64,000 bases of DNA from assembly GCA_036426205.1 (NCBI GenBank), contig WSYH01001934.1, forward strand, positions 21,001 through 85,000, read 5' to 3'. Below, piece after piece: positions 10,971 to 21,446 of the stretch. This DNA comes from Ascaphus truei. Its lineage: Eukaryota > Chordata > Amphibia > Anura > Ascaphidae. Made by a program: the position numbers and the translations under genes. The notes under the pieces were generated by a model. The model ran no database searches and was not told where the DNA came from. It worked only from the letters and a program-made list of their open reading frames with translations. Every line of letters starts with the position of its first letter. The stretch's first letter is position 1.

Positions 10971-12180
10971 AGTGATTCTGGCAGCAGCGTTAAGGATAGC
11001 TTGTATGGGAGACAGGTGAGCGGGAGGAAGGCCAGACAGCAGGAGGTTACAGTAATCGAGACAGGAGAGAATGAGGGCCTGAGTCAAAGTTTTAGCAGTC
11101 AAGTAACAGAGGAATGGGTGCATCTTTGTAATATTGCGGAGGAAAAAGCGACAGGTTCTAGATACGTTTTGAATGTGAGGGGAGAATGAGCGAGAAGAGT
11201 CGAGTGTGACTCCTAGGCAGCGTGCTTGGGCTACTGGGTGAATGATGGTACTTCCAACAGTAATGTGGAAGTAGATAGTAGGGACAGGTTTGGGAGGAAG
11301 TATAAGGAGCTCTGTTTTTGCCATGTTAAGTTTACGTCAGCGAGGTCCATCCAGGATGATATCGCAGAGAGACATTCAGAAACTTTAGTCTGTACAGCAT
11401 GTGTAAGGTCAGGGGTTGAAAGGTAAATTTGTGTGTCGTCAGCATAGAAGTGATATTTAAACCCAAGAGATGTGATTAGGTCACCTAGAGAGAGTGTGTA
11501 AAGAGAAAAGAGAAGAGGTCCCAGGACAGAGCCCTGGGGTACCCCTACAGAGAGATCGATAGAGGAGGAGGAGGTGTTAGCAAAAGAGACACTGAAAGTA
11601 CGACGGAGAATTTGAAGAAGAGGGTGGTCGACGGTGTCAAATGCTGCAGAGAGGTCATGTAGTATGACCAGAGTGTAATGACCTCTATCTTTGGCAGCAT
11701 GGAGGTCATTAGTTATTTTAGTGAGGGCTGTTTCAGTGGAGTGAGCAGTGCGGAAGCCAGATTGTAGAGGGTCTAGGAGAGAATAGGTGTTGAGAAAATG
11801 GAGCAAACGAGAGAATACAAGACGTTCAAGGAGTTTGGAGGCAAAAGGCAGGAGGGAGACAGGTCGATAGTTCAAAAGATAGCTAGGGTCAAACTTGCTG
11901 TTTTTGAGTAATGGTATAACTGTTGCATGTTTGAAGGAGTAGGGAAAGGTACCAGAGTAGAGGGAAGAGCTAAAAATGTGTGTGAGTGTAGGGATTATAG
12001 TAGGAGCAAGAGGTTTTAGGAGATGGGAGGGAATGGGGTCAAGAGGGCAGGTGGTAGAGGGAGAAGAGAAGATCAGCAGTGACATCCTCTGAGACAGCGG
12101 AAAAAGAGTCAAGGAAGGCAGGAGGAGAGTTAGGAAGCGGTGGGAGATGGGAGGAGGAAACGGGGGATGTTCTGACATAT
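10971..12180 (-). pseudogene. L2-like LINE reverse transcriptase
   Basis: The minus-strand frame carries [54 protein letters not shown] and [10 protein letters not shown]. These are RT blocks of a non-LTR element of the CR1/L2 group; the YADD catalytic box is near 11434-11452. The region then reaches AILNAAARI near 10985. RT copies LINE RNA onto nicked DNA. Frameshifts separate it from the endonuclease part, so it is not expected to be active. Confidence 0.9.
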
Positions 12181-13475
12181 GGATTCCACCTTTTCCTTAA
12201 AATAGTCAGCAAAGTCCTGAAGTGAGATGGCGGAAGAAGAGGAGGCAACCGAGGGTGGTCTGAGTAGAGAGTCAAAGACAGAGAAGAGTCGGCGTGGGTT
12301 AGACTTGTGCGTGTTGATTAGTGAAGAAAAGTAGGTTTGTTTAGCCTGAGAGAGGGCAGAGATGAAACAGGACAGCATAAATTTGTAGTGAAGGAAGTCT
12401 GCGAGAGTGTGAGATTTCCTCCAGAGGCGTTCAGAGGAACGAGTGGAGGAACGCAACATGCGCATGTGGGAATTTAGCCAGGGTCTGGGGTTACAAGGGT
12501 GAGGATGGCAGAGAGCAAGCGGATCATGTAGATCAAGAGAGGAGGACAAGACAGAGTTGTAGTTCCAGGTTGTCAGGGTCTGTAGCAGAGCTGAGAGAGT
12601 AGAGTGAGGAGCGTAAAGAGGACTCAAAGGCTGGTAGGTTAATGGAGTGCAGGTTTCTGCAAAAACGAAGGGTAGATGGAGATGGAGAAGAAAAGCGAGA
12701 GAGAGAAAATGAGATGAGGTGATGGTCAGAGAGAGGAAAAGGGGAAATGGAGAAATCAGAGAGAGAAAAGTTTTTAGTGAAAACCAGGTCTAGGTAGTGG
12801 CCATCCTTGTGGGTGCTGGCTGCAGTCCACTGTTGAATGCCAAAAGAAGAGGTTAGAGAGAGAAAGCGGGAAGCCCAAGGGAGCGAGGGGTCATCAATGT
12901 GGCAGTTGAAGTCCCCAAGGAGAAGAACAAGGGAGTCTGAAGAGAGAAAGAAAGAGAGCCAGGATTCAAAGTGAGAGAAATACAGAAGGGGGATGATTAG
13001 AGGTAGGTGGGTGACAGATGACTGCCACAGGGACAGGGAGAGGAGAGAAGATCTGGACAGTGTGAGCCTCAAAGGAGGGAAAAGCAAGAGAGGGAGGAAT
13101 AGGAAGGGTTCGGTAATGGCAGAGAGAGGAGAGCAGGAGCCCCACGTCTCCACCACTGCCATCCGGGTGTGGAGTGTGGGAGAGAGAAAGGCCACCGTAG
13201 GAGAGGGCAGCTTCCAGAGCAGAGTCAGACTGAGTGAGCCAGGTCTCAGTTATAGCAAATAGGAGCAGAGAGTGAGAGAGAAAGAAGTAATGCACAGAGA
13301 TGAACTTGTTAGAGAGGGAGCGAGCATTCCAAAGGGCATAGGAGAAAGGGAGAGAGGAGGGGGGTGGCAGGGGATGGGTATGAGGTTGGAGGGGTTGACA
13401 CCAGAAGGAGTAGAATTGAATATGGCAGGTGAGGACAGAGCATGTAGAAATAAGGGCAGGGGTCAGGATGGGAAA
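12181..13475 (-). pseudogene. L2-like LINE apurinic-type endonuclease and linker
   Basis: Minus-strand frames show ITETWL, a GSGGDVGLLLS segment, LLGDFNCHIDD, GHYLDLVFTKN and SDHHLISFSL. This is the order of an exonuclease-endonuclease-phosphatase domain in LINEs, with active-site-type Asp, Asn and His residues present. Two overlapping frames share the domain, which shows a frameshift. The linker to the RT lies at 12180-12590. The 5' end fades near 13475, next to a CA repeat. Confidence 0.85.
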
Positions 13476-13487
13476 TATATAATATTA

Positions 13488-13556
13488 TACTACACACACA
13501 CACACCACACACACACACACACACACAACAAAACACACAAACCACACACCACACAC
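13488..13556. repeat. CA microsatellite
   Basis: Interrupted (CA)n tract with CC interruptions, at the 5' boundary of the reverse-strand LINE. Confidence 0.95.
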
Positions 13557-13574
13557 CCAGTCAACAAGAAAGTT

Positions 13575-13961
13575 TCTAACTGTTTGTTGTTGCTGCTGTA
13601 GGGGAAGGCCTCTCTGTTCTCCTGGGTCAGCATCCTTGTGGTCTATGGCACTCTCTGTGTCCAGGTATAGCGGTCTTGTCCCCTTGTCTTGCTGTCAGCA
13701 TACAGTCCTTCTGTGTGCATCAAGACATCATCTTTTCCTCAAGTCAGCCCAGTTGTGGGCTAAGGAAATCTCTGGTCTTTCCTCCTCCTTATGTCAGTTC
13801 ACTTGTGAGCTAAGCAGTTTCTCTACTGTTTACAATAGTAGGCTTTTCTTAGAGCTCTAATGAGGCCAGGTGAAGTCTAGTTAATTGCCTGTCTTCAGTT
13901 AACCAGCTCCCTGCTGGATTTAGAGACAGTTTCTCTCAAACAGTGATAAGTCCCTGTTACA
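13575..13961 (-). mobile_element. LTR (3' LTR position), reverse strand
   Basis: Reading the minus strand, the sequence begins TGTAACAGGGACTTATC right after a polypurine tract. This is a typical LTR start of vertebrate LTR elements. The far end (near 13575) is uncertain and no second LTR is present in the window. The family is not identified. Confidence 0.55.
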
Positions 13962-13980
13962 TACCTCCCCTGTTTGTGGG
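13962..13980 (-). promoter_or_regulatory. Polypurine tract
   Basis: On the minus strand the sequence ACAAACAGGGGAGGTA lies immediately before TGTAACA. Purine-rich tracts of this kind prime plus-strand synthesis directly upstream of a 3' LTR. A similar GCAGGGGAGG tract precedes the LTR at 41417. Confidence 0.6.
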
Positions 13981-14097
13981 AAGCTCGGGCTTACCACGGC
14001 TGAAGCCCATCCTTCCACTCTCACTCGAGATATCTCTGCAGCTCAAATGTGAATGGATGGAGTACGAGAACCCTCAGTCCCGCTGGGATTGGAACAC

Positions 14098-14890
14098 TTA
14101 CTCCAGGTTTTTTAGTGTCTCCTCCAGAAGGTGCTTGAGATCAGCACTCCTCAGTCGCTCGAGGAGGACTTTTTCCAAGTACAGTCTTTCTACTGACTGC
14201 TTGGTCATGAGTTTTCCCCTGCATCGCTTGATTCTTTCTTTGTAGGCAGACGGTATGGTGACAGTCGCAGAGCGTTTATGCAAATAGCTTTCTCTCGCCA
14301 TCTTTTCCATGGACTCCAATTTAGCACTAAATGTCCATTCCTTGTAACCCTTACTCAGGTTTTGCAAAGCCTCTGTCAGCTTACTTTTGAATTCTGTCTA
14401 ATGTCCGGAATCTATTTCTACTATCCTAGACCCATGCCATTTCATGGTATCACTTAAAGAGCATTCAAGAACAGCTATTTAAGTTTTCAGCTCTTGAAAC
14501 TGTCCTTTTTCCACTCAATGCAGTTGCCAGTTCAGCTTCTTTGGAATTGAGTTGCAATTCCACATCTCCCAGTTAACTCAGAGCAAGGCTTAAATCCATT
14601 TTGTTTTCTCTATTTCTGATCTGCAGTTGCCGGTGCTCCTCCCGGACGTTGTACAGCTCCAGCTGCAGCCGGGCCCTCTCATTGTCCATGTGGTCCAGCA
14701 ATTTGTGGGCATCGGCCATCTTGGCCTCATAGCGCAGTGTCAAGCTGGCCACTTGACGAACGGACACCTCTTCCTAATTTTGAGTTCAGCAATCTGCGTC
14801 TGCAGAGCTGTAAGTTGCTGGGATGTATGTTTAGCTGCCAGCTTTAGCTCTTCCACTTCTAGGCTTTTCTGCAAGTTCAACTCATCAGAG
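14098..14890 (-). pseudogene. Lamin-like (intermediate filament rod) sequence, intronless
   Basis: On the minus strand, YEAKMADAHKLLD, ERARLQLEL and VREEH are followed 43 residues after ERARLQ by LNSKEAELATALSGKRT. This has the spacing of nuclear lamin coil 1. It continues with RIVEIDSG, EFKSKLTEALQNL and SAKLESMEK, which match lamin coil 1B into coil 2. About 42 residues between KRT and RIVEID are missing compared with vertebrate lamin A, close to one exon's length. Stops and frameshifts are present, for example a TAA near 14573. The sequence is continuous without introns, so it derives from a spliced RNA. Lamins form the nuclear lamina; this copy cannot make a complete one. Confidence 0.7.
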
Positions 14891-15535
14891 AGAGATCCCG
14901 AGTCATCAGTGAAAGATTCTTGAGTGCATCCTGCAATTCTCCTTCAGGGTCTTCATCTCTTCACTATGCTTTCTCTGAGCTTGCTTCCATGTATCCTTCA
15001 TATTTTGGAGTTCTGCAGCTTTCATCCACAGGGTCGCCGCTACTTGCGATTTCAACGCCTCTTATTCCTGGGCGTACTGACTTTTGGGGATGGAGTAGCT
15101 TCTCTATCTCTTGCTCTAGTTTCTGGACCTTCTCGTGCTCCCTTTCATACAGAGTCACCTGGCCTCTAAGCTTGGCCTCCAGCAATGCTCTGGTGGTGCG
15201 CAGGGTAGCCTTCAGTTCCTCATGCTGTTCTGCAAGGACATACTTGGTTCGTAGATGTTCCTGCAGTACTTGTACTTCTTTAGCAGTCTGCAGATTTTGT
15301 TCCTGCAGAGTTCGCTGCTTCTTCTCGGCATTCTGGAGGTGCGTATGCAGATCTTGCAGTTGGTTCTGCAGTAGATGCTCTGCTTGTGTGCGTTGTTCCA
15401 ATGCTTCAAACTTTTCATCTTCCAATAGTCTATTCCTTTTTTCTAGCTTATGAAGCTTTTTATTCATTTCACTGACGTGGTCAGTCAAATCAGAATTGAC
15501 CTCTTTTGTCCTGTATTTTAGTGCCTTGACATGAA
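14891..15535 (-). pseudogene. Coiled-coil coding sequence upstream of the lamin-like part
   Basis: A minus-strand frame of about 174 residues from 15488 is strongly heptad-like (LEKRNRLLEDEKFEALEQR, LQEQNLQTAKEVQ, EREHEKVQKLEQEIEKLL). It is rich in Glu, Lys, Gln and Leu. A frameshift near 15070 moves the coil to another frame, which runs toward the lamin-like segment. I do not recognise this N-terminal part. It could be a different cellular coiled-coil protein, a retroelement gag, or a diverged extension of the same protein. The upstream edge near 15535 has a CAG that looks like a splice acceptor. Confidence 0.5.
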
Positions 15536-15544
15536 ATGCCTGAA

Positions 15545-16590
15545 CTTAAAATTACTGTCAAGAAATCAGTCCTAAAAGCATAATAGATTTCTACTTGAGT
15601 GTAATAGTTACCTTTTCCGATAGATGTTGCCTTAGTAAACTATTAAAATAATAAAGTTAGGGCACTGCCTGGTCATCTCATCATACCAAATGTTCAAGAC
15701 ATTCAGCGCTCCTCATTGAAAGGGAAGATAAAAGAGAAAAGTACAATAGTGAAGTACGTTCATAACATTTGATCCATAAGTCAAAGTGGTGAGATATGCA
15801 CTTACATTATAGTGCCTGTACCAGGCATGTAAAGGTATCTTTGAGGTTGTTTTTACGCTTCCGTATAACCGCAAAATATTCAAAGGGACTTCTTTTTCAA
15901 GCTCTGCTTTTTTATATAAAATCAGGCATAAAATAATATACAAAGTGTAAAAACACCCAGGGACAGACCAGTTTGTGCGTTGCTGTTGTTCTCTCCAGTT
16001 TCCGCGACATCCACCACCGATCTGGTCGGCGTTCTACGTCACTTCTGATTTCCTTGTGTCACACCGAAACTGGTCCTCCTGGCACCTGAAGAAACCCACT
16101 GGTTTGGGTAACCAGCTTGCATTATTATTTCCCTTAGTTTCCCCCGCCCCCTGTATTTTTACACATTAGGCGAGATGAGTCTCTTTGTATATATGGCACG
16201 AGTGACTTGATGAGCCCCATTAAGTGGGAGCCAGACTTACCCACATGTACCTATTGCACACCTGTTAAGTGTGTGAACAATTAGGAAAGATCATTCCAGT
16301 ATGATAGGTTTGTGCAAATCACCTGCCAAATGCTTCTATGTCTCATCAACTAATTACTTCACATAAACTAATTATATACAATATGAGCAAAAGGAGTTTT
16401 TATTCTAATACTTTTAGGATTAGCCTCTCATCTAATATATGCTTCTAATGCATTTAATACATGCGCCTTTGTATTATAAGGCACAAAGCTTTGTACATTA
16501 AGTGAACGCCATGGCTTTTTGTAAGAGTCTGTAATCAACGAATATGTGATACACCTGATTAGCATGTCAGGTATAAAGAGAGCCTCTGAC
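15545..16590. other. No gene recognised
   Basis: Anonymous sequence. The segment near 15970-16120 is GC-richer and may belong to a Penelope-like terminal region, given the hammerhead motif just downstream. No coding signature was seen. Confidence 0.35.
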
Positions 16591-16594
16591 CACA

Positions 16595-16653
16595 CCACCA
16601 ACAGGATCTGACGAAGCGATACATTCCCGAAACGCGTAATCCTGTGTTGGTGG
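16595..16653 (+). ncRNA. Hammerhead ribozyme-like motif, Penelope type
   Basis: The arms 16595-16607 and 16639-16653 form a 13-bp stem I with a 2-base bulge. The CUGANGA box is intact at 16608-16614 (CTGACGA). GAAA is at 16629-16632, followed by a minimal two-pair stem III and a GTA cleavage triplet at 16636-16638, directly before the 3' arm. This is the type-I hammerhead layout with very short stem III described for Penelope-like retroelements. Stem II (16615-16628) pairs poorly, so activity is doubtful. No Penelope coding sequence lies next to it, so it is probably a solo terminal remnant. Confidence 0.65.
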
Positions 16654-17032
16654 AGCTGCATCATTCTGTTTGGACACCCAATGCCACCGTAGTCCCTGAG
16701 GCAGGCCCGCGTCATAGGCCCTGCAACCAGACGCGCGAATAGGGGGTTTCCTGGCGGTGACTACCAAGTGGACACGGAGGCTGACAGTGTTGTACTTTTA
16801 TGTAAGTTCTTATTGCTTAGTTTTATGTTTGAATAAACTACCTATTTCTTCATACATCTTGTGGCTGTCGCCCCATGTTTGGTACTTCTCAAGAGGGATT
16901 ACCCCGTGAGAATAAGCTGTTCATCCCCGATGTGACAGATTGTTTTCGGAGGCAAGAGCTCCTTTGATAGGAGGGGCTCACACATGCCCGTGTGAGTTGA
17001 GCTACTATTAGCATTTTTATTATACCCTACCA

Positions 17033-17035
<3 letters not shown>
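16654..17035. other. Probable Penelope terminal-region remnant
   Basis: Non-coding sequence after the hammerhead motif, with a GAATAAAC poly(A)-like signal near 16830. It is assigned only by adjacency. Confidence 0.35.

Positions 17036-17103
<68 letters not shown>
17036..17103. repeat. (GT)34 microsatellite
   Basis: An uninterrupted GT dinucleotide run of 68 bp. Confidence 0.98.
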
Positions 17104-17104
<1 letters not shown>

Positions 17105-17329
17105 AATACCTGTGGTCACACATTATTTCTGCTTATCGTATTTGTGTTTTTTTTATGCGCTCACCACTCGTCTCTGATCACTAACCACTGAGGATCAAGG
17201 AAGGATCCTTCTTTCAAGGTTGAGCTGCAAATCCGGAGGATACATATAAGGGCTCGTATCTGACCATTTTGAGTCCCTTTTATTGCTTGCTTGTGTTTAT
17301 CAGCTTTATAGGGGAGCTTTATAGGGGAG

Positions 17330-18365
17330 CGCTGTAGTTTCCCCACTTGCATTTCAACTTTTCAAATGCCTTAATAGCTTCAGAAGGCCAGAGTGCTGGA
17401 TCAGCTCCTTTTTGGGTAAAGGCCGTGATCGGCGCGACCACCGAGGAGAAGTTCTGGATAAATCTCCGATAATAGTTTGCAAACCCCAGAAACCTTTGTA
17501 CAGCTTTGAGAGACAGGGGGCAAGGCCAGTCTACCACCGCTTTGACCTTAGCAGGATCCATAATGAGTCCTGTATCGGAAATGATGTATCCCAAGAAGGA
17601 AGTCGTGGTCTGGTGGAATTTACATTTTTCCATCTTGGCAAAAAGGTGATTTTCTCGCAATCTTTGTAGGACCTGCTTCACGTGTCCTGGATGCTCATGT
17701 ACAGTTTTAGAAAAGATCGAGATGTCATCCAAGTAGACAATTACGTGTTGATCGAGAAGATCCCAGAAGATCTCATTTATGAAGTCCTGAAACACTGCGG
17801 GTGCATTGCATAGGCTGAAGGGCATTACTAGGTACTCATAGTGGCCATCTCGAGTGTTAAAGGCCGTCTTCCACTCGTCTTCTTGACAAATTCTTACCAA
17901 GTTGTACGCTCCTCTCAAATCCAACTTGGTAAAGATGGTGGCACCCTGTAGTCTGTCAAATAACTCTGAAATTAGCGGCAGTGGGTAGCGATTCTTAATT
18001 GTTATCTTGTTGAGTCCGCGGTAGTCGATGCAGGGCCTTAGTGAAGCATCCTTTTTCTTAACGAAGAAGAACCCTACACCTGCGGGTGACGAGGATTTAC
18101 GGATGAAGCCCCTCAGAAGGTTTTCTTGAATATAGTCCTTCATGGTCTTGGTTTCGGGGGGAGACAGCAGATAACAGCCACCTCTAGGAGGAATGTGCCA
18201 GGCAAGAGATCGATGGGACAATTGTTGGATCAATGAAGTGGGAGTTCCTTGGCTTGGGCCTTGTCGAAGATGTCTCGAATTTCCTTGTAAATCTCTGGTA
18301 GTTGCTCTTTAACCTGCTCTGGTAGCGATACCCCCGCAAGGCCTTTGAAAGGAATCAGACACTTA
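17330..18365 (-). pseudogene. Ty3/gypsy reverse transcriptase fragment
   Basis: The minus-strand frame carries [37 protein letters not shown], the catalytic [12 protein letters not shown] (near 17720-17750), [14 protein letters not shown] and [14 protein letters not shown]. These are the Ty3/gypsy RT blocks up to the start of the RNase H connection. The frame stops at about 17330, so RNase H and integrase are missing. Upstream (18230-18360) the leader reads GVSLPEQV and [13 protein letters not shown], with a frameshift and a stop. It is a dead fragment. It is separated from its protease by an inserted GC-rich element. Confidence 0.92.
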
Positions 18366-18835
18366 GGGCTGGAGCACACACCACGCTACACGACGTGCGT
18401 GCGCGCGTTCGTCACCGACCCCTGGCGGCCAATGGTAGTGTTCATTGTTGAAACTACCATTGGCTGCAAAGCACGGCGTCGCCGCTGCTGGAGTCTTTCC
18501 AAACTGTGATTCCAGACTGCAGCAGCGTGACGTGCGTTTCAGCAGCCAATCAATGTCCAGACGTTTTCATTGATTGGCTGCTGAAATTGCTGGGGGACGG
18601 GTGACAGGGGGGACGGGGGATGGGGGACGGGGTTTATTATTTTATTTATTATTTATTCTCACATTTATTTTTATATTATTACATTATTTATTTATCCGCC
18701 GCCCGCCCCACTCCCCTGCTTGCTCCCCCGCCCGCGGACCATTCCGTCTGCTGGGGATGATCACACATCGTCCATCAGACGGAGGCGTGGACGCGCACAT
18801 GCAGTCACACAGCGTCGCGAAGCCCCATGGTTGCT
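18366..18835. mobile_element. GC-rich insertion in the gypsy fragment, MITE-like
   Basis: About 470 bp interrupts the gypsy sequence between the protease end and the RT leader. It holds two internal hairpins: CAATGGTAGT pairing with ACTACCATTG near 18430-18465, and CAGCAGCCAATCAATG pairing with CATTGATTGGCTGCTG near 18540-18590. The outer ends both read GGGCT inward but no clean target duplication was found. There is no transposase. It is probably a non-autonomous DNA transposon; boundaries are approximate. Confidence 0.45.
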
Positions 18836-19230
18836 CGAGCCCTGTTCTTGACATCGAGGACTCCAGTAGATAGGTAGGGACTCCGTCCAATCAATATGGG
18901 GATTGTGTAACTGGAGCCAAGGTAGACCCAGAATGACGTCTACTGATGGGGTATGGATGGCGTCCAGTTGTATCCGCTCTGAATGATCCTCGCCGGCATG
19001 TAAGGAGATTGGAACGGTTTGAAAGGATATGAACGCGGGTTGCAGTGGGCGACCGTCTATAGCTTCGAGCTCTACAGGGCGACCCTTGTATATTAGGGGT
19101 ATCTTGTTCCTCTCGGCGAACCCCATGTCAATGAAGTTCACCCCTGACCCGGATTCAGAAAGGCCGTGTAGTGGTTCTGAAGGTGTCTCAGAATAGGACA
19201 ATTGGCGCGAAAATCCTGGAAGAGAGTTTG
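18836..19230 (-). pseudogene. Ty3/gypsy aspartic protease remnant
   Basis: The minus-strand frame contains SESGSGVNFID, then VELEAIDGRPL, and the C-terminal DVILGLPWLQLHNPHIDW. This is the layout of a retroviral-type aspartic protease upstream of RT. The catalytic box is normally DSGA; here it reads ESGS, so the nucleophilic Asp is lost and activity is not expected. Confidence 0.85.
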
Positions 19231-19535
19231 GGAGGATATGAAGATAAGGTTCCCAGCGTGATCCTCCCGGCTCTCACTGGGCTTTGGCATTTCCCAACTT
19301 TAGTGGACAGGCGACTACTAAATGTCCAGTATCACCACAATACAGACATAGGCCCGCGCAACGTCTGCACAGGTTTTCGCCAGCAGATAAGTGGGTACAT
19401 CCCAACTGCATAGGTTCCTCTATGACCGGAGGCGAAGGGTTCACAATGCCTGCAGGACGTGTAAGGAATGATTGCGTACCTTGTTGGCGTCTCTGTCTCT
19501 CAATCCTTCGTTTGGTCCATTCGTATACATAGGGC
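19231..19535 (-). pseudogene. Ty3/gypsy gag C-terminus with zinc knuckle
   Basis: The minus strand reads RRIERQRRQQG, EEPMQLGCTHLSAGE and then CLYCGDTGHLVVACP (near 19304-19350). The last is a CX2CX4HX4C zinc knuckle that in the family binds RNA. It sits just upstream of the protease, as expected. The rest of gag is missing beyond 19535. Confidence 0.85.
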
Positions 19536-19941
19536 TGACATTAACGGGGTTCTTTAAGTGGGCCTTCATTATTTAACATATGGAAGTGATTTTACATCTG
19601 TGGCCTGCAAAGAAAGGTCTCCTTGAAATATTCATGTGAAGAAGTGTATTAATGTACAATGTGGAACTTTATGAGTAGAGAGATGTGTGATTTGTCTAGG
19701 TTCACGTTGAAAAGGGTCCCATAGATATATATATATTTTTTTTTTACAAATTGGCAAAATATTTAAACAAAGGATATTTATTGATTTGCAAGTCAGTAAT
19801 GCTTCTGTCTTTTACAAATACTGATCCCAAATCCGCACAAATGTGCAAGTTTCACACATCTTTTTTTATCAGTGATAATAGTATTCTGTTTTTTCTTCTC
19901 AATAAATTTGCATAGTTGCACAGGTGTTAGCACACATTTTC

Positions 19942-20023
19942 ACCATTACCGAGCTGCTACACTAATTTTTATATATAGGGCTAAGCTAGCTATAAAAAAT
20001 TAGTGTAGCAGCTCGGTAATGGT
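19942..20023. repeat. Inverted repeat, ~30-bp arms
   Basis: Arms ACCATTACCGAGCTGCTACA and its complement are almost perfect over 30 bp. They are separated by a loop containing GCTAAGCTAGC. It could be a snapback MITE remnant. Confidence 0.85.
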
Positions 20024-21386
20024 TTCTGGGTTATATTGGCACTGAACACTTGGATGTACCATCTATTCTAAGCTATATGGTATACCATCCCTGCTGCTAC
20101 TATATTTACTAGCTCATCGGGCTAGCTAGTTAAGTGGTGGGCTTATTTGCTCACCCTGGCTGTGTGCACCTTTTGTAGCCTCTAACACTCCAGTCTCAAT
20201 GGTACATTGGAGTATCTACACACGAGAGGCTTTCTTGGAGCATGAGTGACTTTATTTAATTTATTTTTAATAGTTATCACACATTTTCTTTGGTAATATA
20301 TGTTTTAAGTATATAACATTAAAGGTTACATTTTAAGTATAGGTAGTGTGCATTTAAGTGAATTTTCTTTGGAGTAAAATCAATTGTACCCCTCACCTTT
20401 TTCTTATCCGCAGAGCACCTGATTCTTTGTACCATCTCACGAAAGAGCACTCTTGCGATTCACCAGCAGCACGTCTGCACTTCTTTGGACATTCAGACCA
20501 ACAGCCATTCCATGGATATATCCTTTGACACTTACCTTAGGCATTAATGTGACGGCCCTTGACCTACCCAACCAGCAGAACAAAGGAAGAACAAAGACAC
20601 CTTGATGCAATAGCAGAGGGCCGTGTAAGTGACATTTATACATCATTTGACACATCATCCCCCCTTATATCATAGCCAGATTATCAGTTTGGGTATTAAT
20701 ACACCCAAACTCAATACCTGTCTGAGAATATCAATATCCCCCACTATCCCTTAACCTGTGCTCCCCTTTCTTTTCTGTGTTCCAATCTCAGTAGACACCA
20801 CAGTATCACTCAGTACCTGCTTGAGATCCAATATGGTCATGGTGTCATTCTATTTGTCTATTTATGTTATTTACAGTAAATAATTTTAAGAACATTTGCT
20901 GAAGGGGTACTTTTCTCACCAGAATTTACAGTGTATAATAAGTTGATAAAGCTTGGTGAATTTCTGCAAATATTAAATTAACTAGAATATAATATCAATT
21001 GTTAGGACATATAAAAAAAGGTATCGCCTGATACTGAAGCACTCATTTACTCTGTGAATATTGAAGAATTAGAACATTTTGCACCAGTGACGAATGTCCA
21101 AAATTAATCAGCTTCTCAAACATATGCAAAATATTGCCCATCTCTAATACCATAGCGAGATATTACTGTCAATGACCCAGCAAATAACTAATATTCCTTG
21201 CAGTGATAAGTGGGACCAGGCAACACAGCTGCATTAACAAATACCACCTTGATCGAATAAATGTATTGCACTAGTAGCTTCAGGCCCTCCATAGAATTAC
21301 ATTGGGATTGTCTGTAGGTGAAACGGTCTATATATATTATCACTGTGTGAGAGTCTGTGTCACTGTGTTGTCTGTGTCACTGAGTT

Positions 21387-21446
21387 GATCATCACTGTGA
21401 TGATAACAAAAACATGACATGTTTTGTTATCATCATAGAGATGATC
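21387..21446. repeat. Inverted repeat, ~29-bp arms
   Basis: GATCATCACTGTGATGATAA and its near complement surround a very short loop at ATGACAT. Confidence 0.8.

Noticed and set aside
14920..15453. 177-codon Ser/Cys-rich plus-strand frame
   Set aside because: It is the complement of the coiled-coil coding strand; its Ser/Cys bias is the expected shadow.
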